Shown here: positions 34,525 through 43,437 of the stretch, one piece after another
Numbering within the stretch: position 1 is the first letter of the stretch
Layout: every line of letters starts with the position of its first letter
NCBI GenBank assembly: GCA_028819295.1
Contig: JAPPMA010000077.1
Span: 54,080-118,079, forward strand
Reading direction: 5' to 3'
DNA length: 64,000 nucleotides
Origin: a bacterium
GTDB lineage: Bacteria > Actinomycetota > Acidimicrobiia > Acidimicrobiales > Bin134
Notes under the pieces: generated by a model
What the model saw: the letters and a program-made list of their open reading frames with translations, nothing else
Database searches by the model: none
What the model was told of the DNA's origin: nothing
Translations under genes and position numbers: made by a program

Positions 34525-35637
34525 ATGCCACTGAGCACCAGAACCCAGGCCGCGTGGGCCGACATGGTGGACGCCTTGTCGCAGGCGAGCGACCGCTTCT
34601 GCGGCGAGGAGTGGGGGGTGTCCGGCGAGCAGGACATCGCCGACAGCCACCGCTTGGTGCTTCACATCCTCCAGTCGGCGCTGTTCGCCCACGCCGAGTT
34701 CGATCCCGAGCGGCCGGCGTGGCGCCGGATCGTGTCGCCCACCCGCAAGTTCACCGGCGACAACGCCGATGCGGTGTACTTCGAGGCGCCGGTGAGCAGC
34801 CCCCTGGCCTATCGGGTCACCGGCAATCTGGCCGGCGCGGTGTACACCTCGTTCACCGTGGAGCTGGGCTCGTCGGAGGGAAGGTACGCCACCGGCACCG
34901 GCGGCGTGCTCAACGACGACGACATCGACGTCGACGCCGACGGCAACTACGAGGTGTTCCTCGGCGGCGAGCCCCGGGACCGCAATTGGCTGGATCTGCC
35001 CCCCGAGTCGGGCCGGATAACCACCCGGCACTATTTCGAGGTCCCGAAGCCCGCGGCAGCCGATGAGTCGCTCCACATTCCCCTGACCATCGAGTGCCTT
35101 TCTCCGGTGGGACCGGCCGCGCGGTGGACTGATGAGACCGTGGCCGCGGCCATCGGCCGGGTAACCAACCATGTGCTGGGCAAGACGGTCCAACAGCCCA
35201 TCCCCGGCACCTATCCCCTGCCGGCGTGGGTCAGCCGCGAGCCCAACGTTTTGCCCGACCCCCAGCCGCCCGGCACCATGGGCTTCGCCGCGTTCGACGC
35301 CTACTACACCATGGGGCGCTACGTGCTCGCCCCCGACGAGGCGCTGGTGATGACGGGTCGGTGGCCGGAGTGCAAATTCGGCAACGTGTGCCTGTGGACC
35401 GCCTTTGGCCAGACCTACGACTACGCCAATCGCACTACCAGCCGCAACCGGGCCAACACAACCCTTGAGGCCGACGGCACGTTCAAGATGGTGATCGCCC
35501 ACGAAGACCCCGGCGTGTGCAACTGGCTCGACACCGAGGGCCGCCCATCCGGCAGCATCTTCTGGCGGTTCTTCCTGCCCACCGGCCCGGTGGAGCGAAT
35601 CGAGCCCGAACTGGTCAAGCTCTCCGACCTTCGCTAG
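34525..35637 (+). CDS. DUF1214 domain-containing protein
   Basis: 370 aa. The C-terminal ~100 residues (LVMTGRWPECKFGNVCLWTA, then HEDPGVCNWLDTEG and GSIFWRFFLPTG) match DUF1214, often seen in predicted periplasmic or lipid-linked proteins of mycobacteria and relatives. No signal peptide was recognised. ATG 34525 is preferred over 34519 because GGGGGAG lies eight bases ahead. Function unknown. Divergent from the YgjP-like gene. Confidence 0.82.
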   Translation: MPLSTRTQAAWADMVDALSQASDRFCGEEWGVSGEQDIADSHRLVLHILQSALFAHAEFDPERPAWRRIVSPTRKFTGDNADAVYFEAPVSSPLAYRVTGNLAGAVYTSFTVELGSSEGRYATGTGGVLNDDDIDVDADGNYEVFLGGEPRDRNWLDLPPESGRITTRHYFEVPKPAAADESLHIPLTIECLSPVGPAARWTDETVAAAIGRVTNHVLGKTVQQPIPGTYPLPAWVSREPNVLPDPQPPGTMGFAAFDAYYTMGRYVLAPDEALVMTGRWPECKFGNVCLWTAFGQTYDYANRTTSRNRANTTLEADGTFKMVIAHEDPGVCNWLDTEGRPSGSIFWRFFLPTGPVERIEPELVKLSDLR

Positions 35638-35664
35638 GCCCCACTACCCCCGGCATCTGGCGAG

Positions 35665-35771
35665 CCCTTAGCCAGGGGTGCGCGGAATCATCGGGCTGGT
35701 CGGGGCGGCGGCCTCGCTACCTCTCTCGCCCCCTTAGCCAGGGGTGCGCGGAATCATCGGGCTGGTCGGGG
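35665..35771. repeat. 66-bp tandem duplication between two genes
   Basis: The 41-bp sequence starting CCCTTAGCCAGGGGTGCGCG is identical at 35665-35705 and 35731-35771. The second copy overlaps the leader of the next small gene, supplying a possible GTG start and part of its ribosome-binding region. Confidence 0.85.
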
Positions 35772-35782
35772 AGAATGTCGGG

Positions 35783-36118
35783 ATGCGATTGCAGGGGCGG
35801 ATGCCCGACCTGCCCGACGGGATGGACTGCGTCGACCCGGATCTGCTGGCCGACCTGCGGAGCGGAGCGATCGACAAGCTTCCCGAGCGCGCCATCGACT
35901 GCGTGCCCCCCAATGTGCGAGACGACATTCCCGACGAGCTGATCGAGTTCGCCGCCACCAACCCTGAGCTGGCGCTGGCCGCAGTGATCGTGGCTGTGCT
36001 GGCCACGGTGGTGTGCCTGTACAAACTGGTCAAGCGGACGTTCATTGTCGCCCTGGTTGCCGGAGCAGTCGCAGCCGTGGCTTGGTGGTGGTGGGCGACA
36101 GCGCCCAATATCGTCTGA
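35783..36118 (+). CDS. Small membrane-anchored protein of unknown function
   Basis: 111 aa from ATG 35783. A soluble acidic N-terminus (PDLPDGMDCVDPDLLADL) with two cysteines is followed by one or two C-terminal helices (ALAAVIVAVLATVVCLYKLV and ALVAGAVAAVAWWWW). No family recognised. It sits 2 bp ahead of the acetoacetyl-CoA synthetase ATG. Translation could also start at GTG 35744 inside the duplicated element, which would add 13 residues. Confidence 0.6.
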   Translation: MRLQGRMPDLPDGMDCVDPDLLADLRSGAIDKLPERAIDCVPPNVRDDIPDELIEFAATNPELALAAVIVAVLATVVCLYKLVKRTFIVALVAGAVAAVAWWWWATAPNIV

Positions 36119-36120
36119 CC

Positions 36121-38064
36121 ATGGGCAGCAGGCCGCTATGGGCGCCTGACCGGGATCGGGCTTCCCGCACCAACTTGGCCCGCTTCGCCGCGGGCGCAGG
36201 CATCGACATCGCCGTCGGCGGAGGATACGAACGACTGCACCGGTGGTCGGTGGACGACCCGGGCGCTTTCTGGTCGGCGGTGTGGGACTTCTGCGGGGTG
36301 GTGGCCTCAAAGCGGGGGAGTGCCCCGGTGGTCAACGCCCAGCACATGGCCGACACCCGGTTCTTCGATGGGGCCCGGCTCAACTTCGCCGAGAACCTGC
36401 TGGCCGGCGGCGACGATGAGATCGCCATCGTGTTCGCCGACGAAACCGGCGGTTACACCGAAACCAGGCGAGCCGAGCTGCGGGCGCTGGTGTCCCGGCT
36501 GGCCGGCGCCATGAAGGCCCAGGGGGTGGGCCGCGGCGACCGGGTGGCGTGCTGGATGCCCAACCTGCCCGAGGCCTATGCGGTGATGCTGGCCGCGGCC
36601 TCGTTGGGAGCGGTGTTCTCGTCAACCTCGCCCGACTTCGGCGCCGCCGGGGTGCTCGACCGCTTCGGCCAGATCGAGCCCAAGCTGCTGGTGGCGGCAG
36701 ACGGATACCACTACGGCGGCCGGCGGTTCGACTGCGGGGAGCGGCTAGGGCCGATCCAGGCCGGGCTGCCCTCGCTGGCAGCCACCGTGGTGCTGAACCG
36801 CATCGACAGCGACTCTGTGCCTGAGGGCGCCGTGGACTTCGACGATTGGATCGAACCCCATCCCCCCGGGCCGATCCAGTTCGAGCAGCTTGCCTTCGAC
36901 CATCCGCTGTACGTGCTGTATTCCTCGGGCACGACCGGTCGGCCCAAGTGCATCGTCCACCGGGCGGGCGGGCTCCTGCTCAAGCACCTGTGCGAGCACC
37001 AGCTCCACTGCGATGTACGCCCCGGCGACCGGGTGTTCTACTTCACCACCACGGGCTGGATGATGTGGAACTGGCTGGCTTCGGCCCTGGCATCGGGGGC
37101 GGCCGCGGTCTTGTGGGACGGGAACCCCGTCCATCCGAGGCCCGACGCTCTGTTCGACATGGCCGATCGGGCTGGGGTCACCCTGTTCGGCACGTCGGCC
37201 CGCTACATAGACTCGTTGCGCAAAGCCGGCGTGTCCCCCCGTCGCACCCACAGCCTGGGGGCGCTGCGCACCATCTGCTCCACCGGGTCGCCGCTGTCGC
37301 CTGAGGGGTTCGACTACGTGTACCAGCAGGTCAAGGCCGACGTCCACCTGGCCTCGATTTCGGGGGGCACCGATCTGTGCGGCTGCCTGGTGGCCGGCGA
37401 TCCCACCGCAGCGGTTTGGCCGGGCGAGATCCAGCGGCCCGCCCTGGGGCTCGATATCGATGTGCTGGGAGGCGACGGCATGTCGCTCGAAGCCGGGCAG
37501 TTCGGCGAACTGGTGTGCTCGTCGCCGTTCCCCTCGCAACCCCTCCGGTTCTGGGGGGAGGGGGGCGACCAGCGCTACCGGGCCGCCTACTTCGAGCGAT
37601 TCGAGGGCCGGTGGCACCAGGGCGACTACATCTGCGCCACCGAGCATGGCGGATTCGTGATCTCCGGCCGCTCCGACGCCACCTTGAATCCCGGCGGGGT
37701 TCGAATCGGCACCGCTGAGATCTACCGCCTCGTCGACACCATGGACGAGGTGGCCGAGAGCGTGGTGGTGGCCCAGCCCTGCGATGGGGATAATCGGGTG
37801 GTGCTCTTCGTAAAACTGGCGGAGGGCGTCCGCCTCGACGACAGCTTGGAGGCGGCCATCCGGGCGGCGATTCGATCGGGGGCAACTCCTCGCCACGTTC
37901 CCGCAGTGATCTGCGCGGTAGACGACATCCCCCGCACCCGCAGCGGCAAGACGGTGGAGTTGGCGGTGCGCGAAGCGATCTGCGGGAGGCCCATCGCCAA
38001 CATTGAAGCGCTGGCCAATCCTGAGGCGTTGGACTGCTTCCGCAACCGACCGGAGCTGGCATGA
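36121..38064 (+). CDS. Acetoacetate--CoA ligase
   Basis: 647 aa. AMP-forming motif YVLYSSGTTGRPKCIVHRAG, GWMMWNWLASALASGAAAVL, ISGGTDLCGCLVAGDP, GDYICATEHGGFVISGRSDA and the C-terminal catalytic Lys in PRTRSGKTVELAV. The N-terminal FWSAVWDFCGV and ARLNFAENLL are typical of acetoacetyl-CoA synthetases, which activate acetoacetate in ketone-body use. ATG 36121. Its stop overlaps an ATG of a duplicated leader (38061), and the CitE-like gene follows. Confidence 0.9.
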   Translation: MGSRPLWAPDRDRASRTNLARFAAGAGIDIAVGGGYERLHRWSVDDPGAFWSAVWDFCGVVASKRGSAPVVNAQHMADTRFFDGARLNFAENLLAGGDDEIAIVFADETGGYTETRRAELRALVSRLAGAMKAQGVGRGDRVACWMPNLPEAYAVMLAAASLGAVFSSTSPDFGAAGVLDRFGQIEPKLLVAADGYHYGGRRFDCGERLGPIQAGLPSLAATVVLNRIDSDSVPEGAVDFDDWIEPHPPGPIQFEQLAFDHPLYVLYSSGTTGRPKCIVHRAGGLLLKHLCEHQLHCDVRPGDRVFYFTTTGWMMWNWLASALASGAAAVLWDGNPVHPRPDALFDMADRAGVTLFGTSARYIDSLRKAGVSPRRTHSLGALRTICSTGSPLSPEGFDYVYQQVKADVHLASISGGTDLCGCLVAGDPTAAVWPGEIQRPALGLDIDVLGGDGMSLEAGQFGELVCSSPFPSQPLRFWGEGGDQRYRAAYFERFEGRWHQGDYICATEHGGFVISGRSDATLNPGGVRIGTAEIYRLVDTMDEVAESVVVAQPCDGDNRVVLFVKLAEGVRLDDSLEAAIRAAIRSGATPRHVPAVICAVDDIPRTRSGKTVELAVREAICGRPIANIEALANPEALDCFRNRPELA

Positions 38065-38138
38065 CCGATAATCCCTCAACGGGCGAAGCGATGCCCCTTG
38101 GGGCGAGGCCGACCCTCATCGAAAGGTACGCCAGATGA
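38061..38138 (+). CDS. Coupled 25-aa leader ORF created by duplication of the next gene's start
   Basis: ATG 38061 overlaps the acetoacetate ligase stop (ATGA). The ORF reads MTDNPSTGEAMPLGARPTLI plus five residues and stops at TGA 38136-38138, which itself overlaps the ATG of the CitE-like gene at 38135. Its first 12 codons are an exact copy of the CitE-like gene's start. It could relay ribosomes between the two genes. No evidence that the peptide itself matters. Confidence 0.3.
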   Translation: MTDNPSTGEAMPLGARPTLIERYAR

Positions 38139-38171
38139 CCGATAATCCCTCAACGGGCGAAGCGATGCCCC
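38061..38171. repeat. 74-bp tandem duplication at a gene start
   Basis: A 37-bp sequence beginning ATGACCGATAATCCCTCAAC is identical at 38061-38097 and 38135-38171. It spans the ligase stop/lyase start junction. Confidence 0.9.
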
Positions 38172-39001
38172 GGCTCAGGAGCTTGCTGTTTGCCCCGGCC
38201 AGCCGCCCCGATATGTGCGCCAAGCTGCCCCGCAGCGGCCCCGACGGGGTTGTGCTCGACTTGGAGGACGCAGTGGCCCCCGAGGCCAAGGACCAAGCCC
38301 GGTCCGAGGCCCGGGCCGCGGGAGCGGAACTGCGCCGCCGGCATCCCGGCCTGGCTGTGTTCGTACGGGTCAACCCTCCCGGCACCGAGTGGTTCGCTGA
38401 TGATGTCGCCCAAAGCCTGGCTGAGGATCTGACCGGGGTTGTGGTGCCCAAAGTGGAGGCCGCGGCCCAAATCGAGCTGGTGCATGAGGCTCTCGCCCAT
38501 GCTGGCCGCGGCTCTCTGCGGCTGGTGGCCGGCATCGAGACCGCCGCGGGGGTGGGCCGGGCTGAGGCGATAGTGGGGCATCCCGGCGTCTCAATGGCCT
38601 ATTTCGGGGCCGAGGACTTCATCACCGACATGGGCGGCACCCGCACCGACGGCGGCCTGGAGGTGATATACGCCCGCTCCCAGGTGGCGCTGGCGGCTCG
38701 CATGGCCGGGGTGCCGGTGCTCGATCAGGTGGTGACCGCGTTTGGCAGCGACGAGCGCTTCTTGGCCGACGCCGCGGTGGGGAGGTCCATAGGCTACAGC
38801 GGAAAGCTGTGCATTCACCCCGCCCAGGTCCCGTTGGCCAATCGGTGCTTTTCGCCGTCAGCCGAGGAGCAGGCCCGGGCTCGGGCGCTGCTGGACATCT
38901 GGGACGAGGCTTTGGCGCGGGGCGAGGCGTCGGTGGCCTTTGAGGGCCAGATGATCGACGAGCCGCTGGCCCGGCGGGCCCGGACGCTGCTCGATGATTA
39001 A
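38135..39001 (+). CDS. CoA ester lyase, HpcH/HpaI (CitE-like) family
   Basis: 288 aa. RSLLFAPASRPDMCAKL, GVVLDLEDAVAP, VFVRVNPPG, VVVPKVEAAAQIEL and GAEDFITDMGGTR are CitE/malyl-CoA lyase hallmarks, with metal-binding Glu and Asp. It probably cleaves or forms a C-C bond in a CoA ester (citramalyl-, malyl- or HMG-type). Coupled to the acetoacetate ligase through a duplicated start, suggesting a common acyl-CoA pathway. GAAAGG lies eight bases ahead of ATG 38135. Confidence 0.9.
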   Translation: MTDNPSTGEAMPRLRSLLFAPASRPDMCAKLPRSGPDGVVLDLEDAVAPEAKDQARSEARAAGAELRRRHPGLAVFVRVNPPGTEWFADDVAQSLAEDLTGVVVPKVEAAAQIELVHEALAHAGRGSLRLVAGIETAAGVGRAEAIVGHPGVSMAYFGAEDFITDMGGTRTDGGLEVIYARSQVALAARMAGVPVLDQVVTAFGSDERFLADAAVGRSIGYSGKLCIHPAQVPLANRCFSPSAEEQARARALLDIWDEALARGEASVAFEGQMIDEPLARRARTLLDD

Positions 39002-39034
39002 CCGCCGCCCGAACGAGTGTGAGAAACTGATCTG

Positions 39035-39496
39035 ATGGCAAAGCAACGCGACAGAATCCGCCTTTCCCCAGAAGAGCAGCAGGTGTTCATCGAGGAGCAG
39101 AAAAGCCTCCAGGTGGCCACCATCAACCGCGACGGCACCCCCCACCTCAGCACCCTCTGGTTCGCCGTGGTAGACGGCGACATCGTGTTCGAGACCTATA
39201 CCAAATCGCAGAAGATCAAGAACCTCGAGCGCGACAGCCGCATCGCCCTGCTGCTGGAGGACGGCAAGGTGTATGAGAAGCTCCGCGGGGTGGCCATCAA
39301 CGGCCACGCCGAGCTGCACACCGATCCTGAGGCGGTCCACAGCTACGCCTTGAAGGTGATGGCCCGCAACAACCCCGACGCCGACATCGAGATGCTGTCC
39401 AAAGCAGCCGAGGGCATGGCCAGAAAGCGCACTGCGGTCGTGGTCAAGGCCGAGAAGACAATTTCCTGGGACCACACCAAGCTGGGCGGCGGCTGA
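39035..39496 (+). CDS. Pyridoxamine 5'-phosphate oxidase-like flavin/F420-binding protein
   Basis: 153 aa. Split-barrel fold: LQVATINRDGTPHLSTLWFA, VFETYTKSQKIKNLERDSRI and LRGVAINGHAEL are the typical sheet and cofactor-contact segments. Actinobacterial members commonly use F420 to reduce small molecules. Small, soluble and complete. Not obviously part of the preceding acyl-CoA unit, from which it is separated by 33 bp. Confidence 0.9.
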   Translation: MAKQRDRIRLSPEEQQVFIEEQKSLQVATINRDGTPHLSTLWFAVVDGDIVFETYTKSQKIKNLERDSRIALLLEDGKVYEKLRGVAINGHAELHTDPEAVHSYALKVMARNNPDADIEMLSKAAEGMARKRTAVVVKAEKTISWDHTKLGGG

Positions 39497-39582
39497 CCGC
39501 CGATCTGCCCCTATTGCCAGGCGGGTGAGCGCGGCGGCCCGCGACCACTGGCCACGGCTCGACCGGTAGCGTTGGGAGTCTG

Positions 39583-41940
39583 GTGAAGGACTTCCTCAGG
39601 TGGCTGTCCCACTTGCTCCGGCTGGCCGTGCTCATACCCATGCTGGCCCTGGCCCTGGCCGCCACCTTGTTCGTGGCTTGGTCTCCGACCGCCGACATGC
39701 TGAGGTCGTGGGAGTCCACACCGGTGGAAGTGAACCTCACCGAGGACGTGAGCATCGACGAACTGGCCATCCGCTCCTATGTCTACGACGCCAACCGCCG
39801 GATCATCGACGTGTTCAGCTACGTCGAGAATCGGGTTTTGGTGGAGCTAGAAGACATCTCCGATGAGGTGAAGCACGCGGTCATCGCCATCGAAGACGAG
39901 AACTTCTACCTGCACACCGGCATCGACCTCAGCGCGGTGTTCCGGGCCGGTCTTGAGAATGTCGGGGCCGGCGGCATCACCCAGGGCGGGTCCACCATCA
40001 CCCAACAGCTCATCAAGAACTTGGTGGTGGGCAACAAGGTCGAGGCTGAGCGCAAGCTCCAGGAGATGGCCATGGCCAAGCGCCTTGAGCGGGAGATGGG
40101 CAAAGACGACATTCTCAACCTGTATTTGAACACGGTGTACTTCGGCCAGGGCGCCTACGGCGTGCAGGCCGCGGCCGAGGTGTACTGGGGGCTGGGCGCG
40201 GCCGATCTGGGCTGGGGGGAGGCCGCGCTGCTGGCCGGGCTCATCAGCAACCCCAGCAGCTACGACCCCATCAACAACCCCCTGCGGGCCCTGCGCCAGC
40301 GGCGCATCGTGTTGAACCGGCTGGCCGAGCTGGGCTACATCACCGATGAGCAGGCCGACCTGTTCCACCTCCAGCCCCTGCCCACCGAGGTCAACGAGAT
40401 CGAGCTGCCTCCCAAGAGCTATTTCGTGGAGGAGGTGAAGCAGCAGCTTCTGGACGACCCCCGGTATCTGGGCGGGAGCCCCGAGGATCGCTTCAACCTG
40501 GTGTTCAACGGCGGCCTCAGCATCCACACCACTTTCGACCCCGCAGCCCAGCGAAAGGCCGAGGAGGCGGTGGCCGCCACTCTGGTGGAGTACAACGAGG
40601 GCGAGCACGGCGGGGTCGAGGCCACCATGGCCCTGGCCGCGCTCGAGCCCGACACCGGGGCGGTTCGAGCGGTGGTGGGCGGGCCGGGGTTCGCCCAAGA
40701 CGAGCAGGAGTTCAACCTGGCCACCCAGGGCGCCCGCCAGCCGGGGTCGGCGTTCAAGACGTTCGTGATGATGACCCTGTTCGAGCAGGGGTACCAGCCC
40801 AGCGACCGGGTGAGCGGCCGGGGGCCCTGCCAGATTCCCAACCCCGGCGGCGTTCCCGACCCCTATGTGGCCAACAACTTCGCCAGCTCAGCCGGGCAGG
40901 TGGACACCATCACCAACCAGATACGGGTTTCCTCCAACTGCGCGTTCTTGCGGCTGGGCCGGGTGGCGGGCATTCAGCCGGTTATCGACACCGCGTCAAG
41001 AATGGGCATCACCACGGCGCTGGAGCCGGTGGCCTCGCTGCCACTGGGCTCCGAGGAGGTCCACCCCATAGACATGGCCTCGGCCTACGGGGTGATGGCC
41101 ACCGGCGGGTTCCGCTATGAGCCGTATTTCATCGAGCGGATCGTCGACCGCCAGGGCAATGTGCTCTACCAGCATGAGCTGTCGGGCCGGCGGGCAGTGT
41201 CGGAGCGCTCGGCCTGTTGGGCCACCGACGTGCTGGAGAACAACATGGTCAACGGCACCGGGCGCCGGGCCCAGTTGCCCCTCCAAGCCTCGGCGGGCAA
41301 AACCGGCACCACCGAGGAGTCGGCCGATGCCTGGTTCGTCGGGTTCACCCCCCATCTGGCCACCGCGGTGTGGTTGGGGAACCCCCACGAGCGCATTCCC
41401 ATGCGCAAGGTGACCGGCAGCTCCTATCCGGCGGTGGCCTGGGGCCGGTTCATGACCAGCTACCACGAGGGCCTCGAGCCGGTGGACTTCCCGAACTGTC
41501 CCGGCGAGCCCCGGATCAGCGACCTGATCGAGTTGGAGGACGTGTTCACGGTGGGCGTGCCCTGCGCGACGCCGTTGGCGCCCGAAGACCCAGAGGTGGT
41601 TGTGCCGATCATCGTCGCAGTGGACACCGACGACGACGGCGCCCACGATGCCTGCGTCGACCTGCTGATAACCGAGGGAGTCGAGCCCTGCGGATTCAGC
41701 GAGTTCGCAGTGGAGGGAGGCGACCCCATTCCGCTGTTCTGCGGAACCCCCGCGCCCATCGAAGCGGAGTGCCTCGAAGGCCAGTTCCCCCTGGACTCAA
41801 ACGATGACGGGGTTGCCGACGCCTGTGTGGGCGCCGGCGCTGGCTCGGATCCTCCGGCTGGCGGCAGCAGCGAGCAAGTCAACGCCGTCGCCCCTGAAGC
41901 TGAGAGCCCGTCCGAGCCTGCACCTAGTATCGAGCCGTGA
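39583..41940 (+). CDS. Class A penicillin-binding protein (transglycosylase-transpeptidase)
   Basis: 785 aa from GTG 39583. A short cytosolic end and one membrane helix precede the GT51 domain (AIEDENFYLHTGIDLSAVFR; GGSTITQQLIKN) and transpeptidase domain (SxxK in QPGSAFKTF, SxN in SSNCAF, KTG in GKTGTTEES). The C-terminus carries two Asp-rich, thrombospondin-3-like calcium-binding segments (DTDDDGAHDACV, DSNDDGVADACV) and a Pro/Ser/Glu tail. It polymerises and crosslinks peptidoglycan. Stop overlaps the next gene's GTG. Confidence 0.93.
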   Translation: MKDFLRWLSHLLRLAVLIPMLALALAATLFVAWSPTADMLRSWESTPVEVNLTEDVSIDELAIRSYVYDANRRIIDVFSYVENRVLVELEDISDEVKHAVIAIEDENFYLHTGIDLSAVFRAGLENVGAGGITQGGSTITQQLIKNLVVGNKVEAERKLQEMAMAKRLEREMGKDDILNLYLNTVYFGQGAYGVQAAAEVYWGLGAADLGWGEAALLAGLISNPSSYDPINNPLRALRQRRIVLNRLAELGYITDEQADLFHLQPLPTEVNEIELPPKSYFVEEVKQQLLDDPRYLGGSPEDRFNLVFNGGLSIHTTFDPAAQRKAEEAVAATLVEYNEGEHGGVEATMALAALEPDTGAVRAVVGGPGFAQDEQEFNLATQGARQPGSAFKTFVMMTLFEQGYQPSDRVSGRGPCQIPNPGGVPDPYVANNFASSAGQVDTITNQIRVSSNCAFLRLGRVAGIQPVIDTASRMGITTALEPVASLPLGSEEVHPIDMASAYGVMATGGFRYEPYFIERIVDRQGNVLYQHELSGRRAVSERSACWATDVLENNMVNGTGRRAQLPLQASAGKTGTTEESADAWFVGFTPHLATAVWLGNPHERIPMRKVTGSSYPAVAWGRFMTSYHEGLEPVDFPNCPGEPRISDLIELEDVFTVGVPCATPLAPEDPEVVVPIIVAVDTDDDGAHDACVDLLITEGVEPCGFSEFAVEGGDPIPLFCGTPAPIEAECLEGQFPLDSNDDGVADACVGAGAGSDPPAGGSSEQVNAVAPEAESPSEPAPSIEP

Positions 41941-42659
41941 TCGACGATCAATTCCAGCGCCTGCTGTCGGTGCAGGATCACGACACTCGGATAGATCAGC
42001 TCCGACATCGCTTCGACACACTGGCTGAGCGAGCCTCGCTGGTCGCCGCCCAGCAGGCGTGCCAGCAGGTCCGCCATCAGCGGGAGGCGAAGCAGGTTCA
42101 GCGTTTGGAGCTTCAGCGGAAACTCAAGCGCAACGAGGACGATTTGGCCGCCTTGGAGGATCGGGTGAAGCGGGAGAACGACCGGCTGTATTCCGGGGAG
42201 GTCACCGGCACCCGTGAGCTGCTCACCCTCCAAGAAGAGGTACACGGCCTGCGGTCCCGCTGCTCAGAGATGGAAAGCGATGCCTTGGAGCTGATGGAGG
42301 CGGTCGAGGAGATCGAAGCCGAGGTTGCAGGTCTGGAGGCCGGCCTCGGTGCCTCAGAGGCCGAGGCGGCCGCCGCCCAACAGCGGCTGGCCGAGGCCGA
42401 GGCGGTGGTGCAGGCTGAGATCGAGCAGGAGAACGCCGCCCGCGCAACCGTGGCCGCCGACATTTCCGAGGCGGCGTTGGCCAGCTATGAGGGTCTGCGG
42501 ACTCGAATGGGCGGGGTGGCGGTGGCCCGGCTCCGAAACAGCACCTGCGAGGGATGCCACTTGGCGCTGTCGGCCATGGGGCTCGACCGCATCCGGCGCG
42601 CCCCGGCGCAGGAGGTGTGCTACTGCGAGGAGTGCGGCCGCATCCTGGTGCGGACCTGA
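41937..42659 (+). CDS. Coiled-coil protein with C4-type zinc ribbon
   Basis: 240 aa. A long coiled coil, about residues 15-190, carries heptad-rich Glu/Leu sequence. The C-terminal zinc ribbon is CEGCHLALSA then CYCEECGRILV. Matches the DUF164/CdsZ-type family common in actinobacteria, of poorly known function and linked to envelope or nucleic-acid roles. GTG start overlaps the penicillin-binding-protein stop. Confidence 0.9.
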   Translation: MIDDQFQRLLSVQDHDTRIDQLRHRFDTLAERASLVAAQQACQQVRHQREAKQVQRLELQRKLKRNEDDLAALEDRVKRENDRLYSGEVTGTRELLTLQEEVHGLRSRCSEMESDALELMEAVEEIEAEVAGLEAGLGASEAEAAAAQQRLAEAEAVVQAEIEQENAARATVAADISEAALASYEGLRTRMGGVAVARLRNSTCEGCHLALSAMGLDRIRRAPAQEVCYCEECGRILVRT

Positions 42660-42674
42660 CCGGGCAGAGCACTC

Positions 42675-43187
42675 GTGTTCTTCTGGTTTCTGGCCCTCAG
42701 CTTCGTGCTGGTGGCCCTGGTGTTCGACAGCCCGGCGCTTGACTACCGCATGGTGATGCTCGGCTCGGTGCTACCCGTGGTGGAGCTGCTGGCCGGCGGC
42801 CCGTGGGCGCTGCACACCCTGCTGGCGCCGCTGGCGGTGCTGGTGGCGGTGATGGCGGCCACACGGGGTCGCCGCCTGGCCCGGCGCCGCGGGCTGGGGC
42901 TGCCCATCGGGCTGTTCCTGTACCTGGTGCTCGACGGGGCGTGGCTGCGCACCGAGCTGTTTTGGTGGCCGGTGCTGGGGGCTCGGGTAAGCAGCGGCGA
43001 CCTGCCCGATTTCAAGCCCCTGGCCGCGCTGATCGCGTTGGAGCTGATCGGACTGGCCGTGGGGGCGTGGGCGGTGTACCGCTACGGGCTGGCCGACCGG
43101 CAGCGGCTTCGCCTGTTCTGCACCCAGGGCCGGCTGGACCGATCTCAGATGCACGGGGATCGGCCGCGGCGGCCCAGGATGCGCTGA
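42675..43187 (+). CDS. Integral membrane protein of unknown function
   Basis: 170 aa with four or five hydrophobic segments (FFWFLALSFVLVALVFD, GLPIGLFLYLVLDGAWLRTE, LAALIALELIGLAVGAWAVY). GTG 42675 follows the zinc-ribbon stop by 15 bp. Its last ~20 codons lie inside the 111-bp repeat whose other copy flanks rnpB, so the C-terminal RPRRPRMR belongs to duplicated DNA. No family recognised. Confidence 0.75.
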   Translation: MFFWFLALSFVLVALVFDSPALDYRMVMLGSVLPVVELLAGGPWALHTLLAPLAVLVAVMAATRGRRLARRRGLGLPIGLFLYLVLDGAWLRTELFWWPVLGARVSSGDLPDFKPLAALIALELIGLAVGAWAVYRYGLADRQRLRLFCTQGRLDRSQMHGDRPRRPRMR

Positions 43188-43288
43188 ACGTCCAGGTTTC
43201 CGAGGAGGCGGGAGGACGGTGAGTCGGCCTGTAGGCGGAAATGGTGTTCGGGAACGCTAGCAGGTACCTTCGACAAGAGGGTTCTGCA

Positions 43289-43423
43289 CTAGCTCGGCAC
43301 TCCGATCAGCCTCAGCAGGACGATCACGCCTGAGCAGGCCGCAGCGAACACCACCCGGCGGGCATAACTCGGCTGCGTGACGAACCTGGCTATAGCGCTC
43401 AGCCAGTTGTGGAGCAGTGTCAT
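43289..43423 (-). CDS. Putative 44-aa single-helix membrane peptide
   Basis: ATG 43423 with GAGGAG five bases ahead (minus strand) opens TLLHNWLSAIARFVTQPSYA followed by a hydrophobic helix (VVFAAACSGVIVLLRLIG). It is too short for standard gene calling and has no recognised homologue. The good ribosome site and hydrophobic segment are the only support. Located inside the insert between the rnpB-end repeats. Confidence 0.35.
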   Translation of the reverse strand: MTLLHNWLSAIARFVTQPSYARRVVFAAACSGVIVLLRLIGVPS

Positions 43424-43437
43424 AGTGACTCCTCGGC

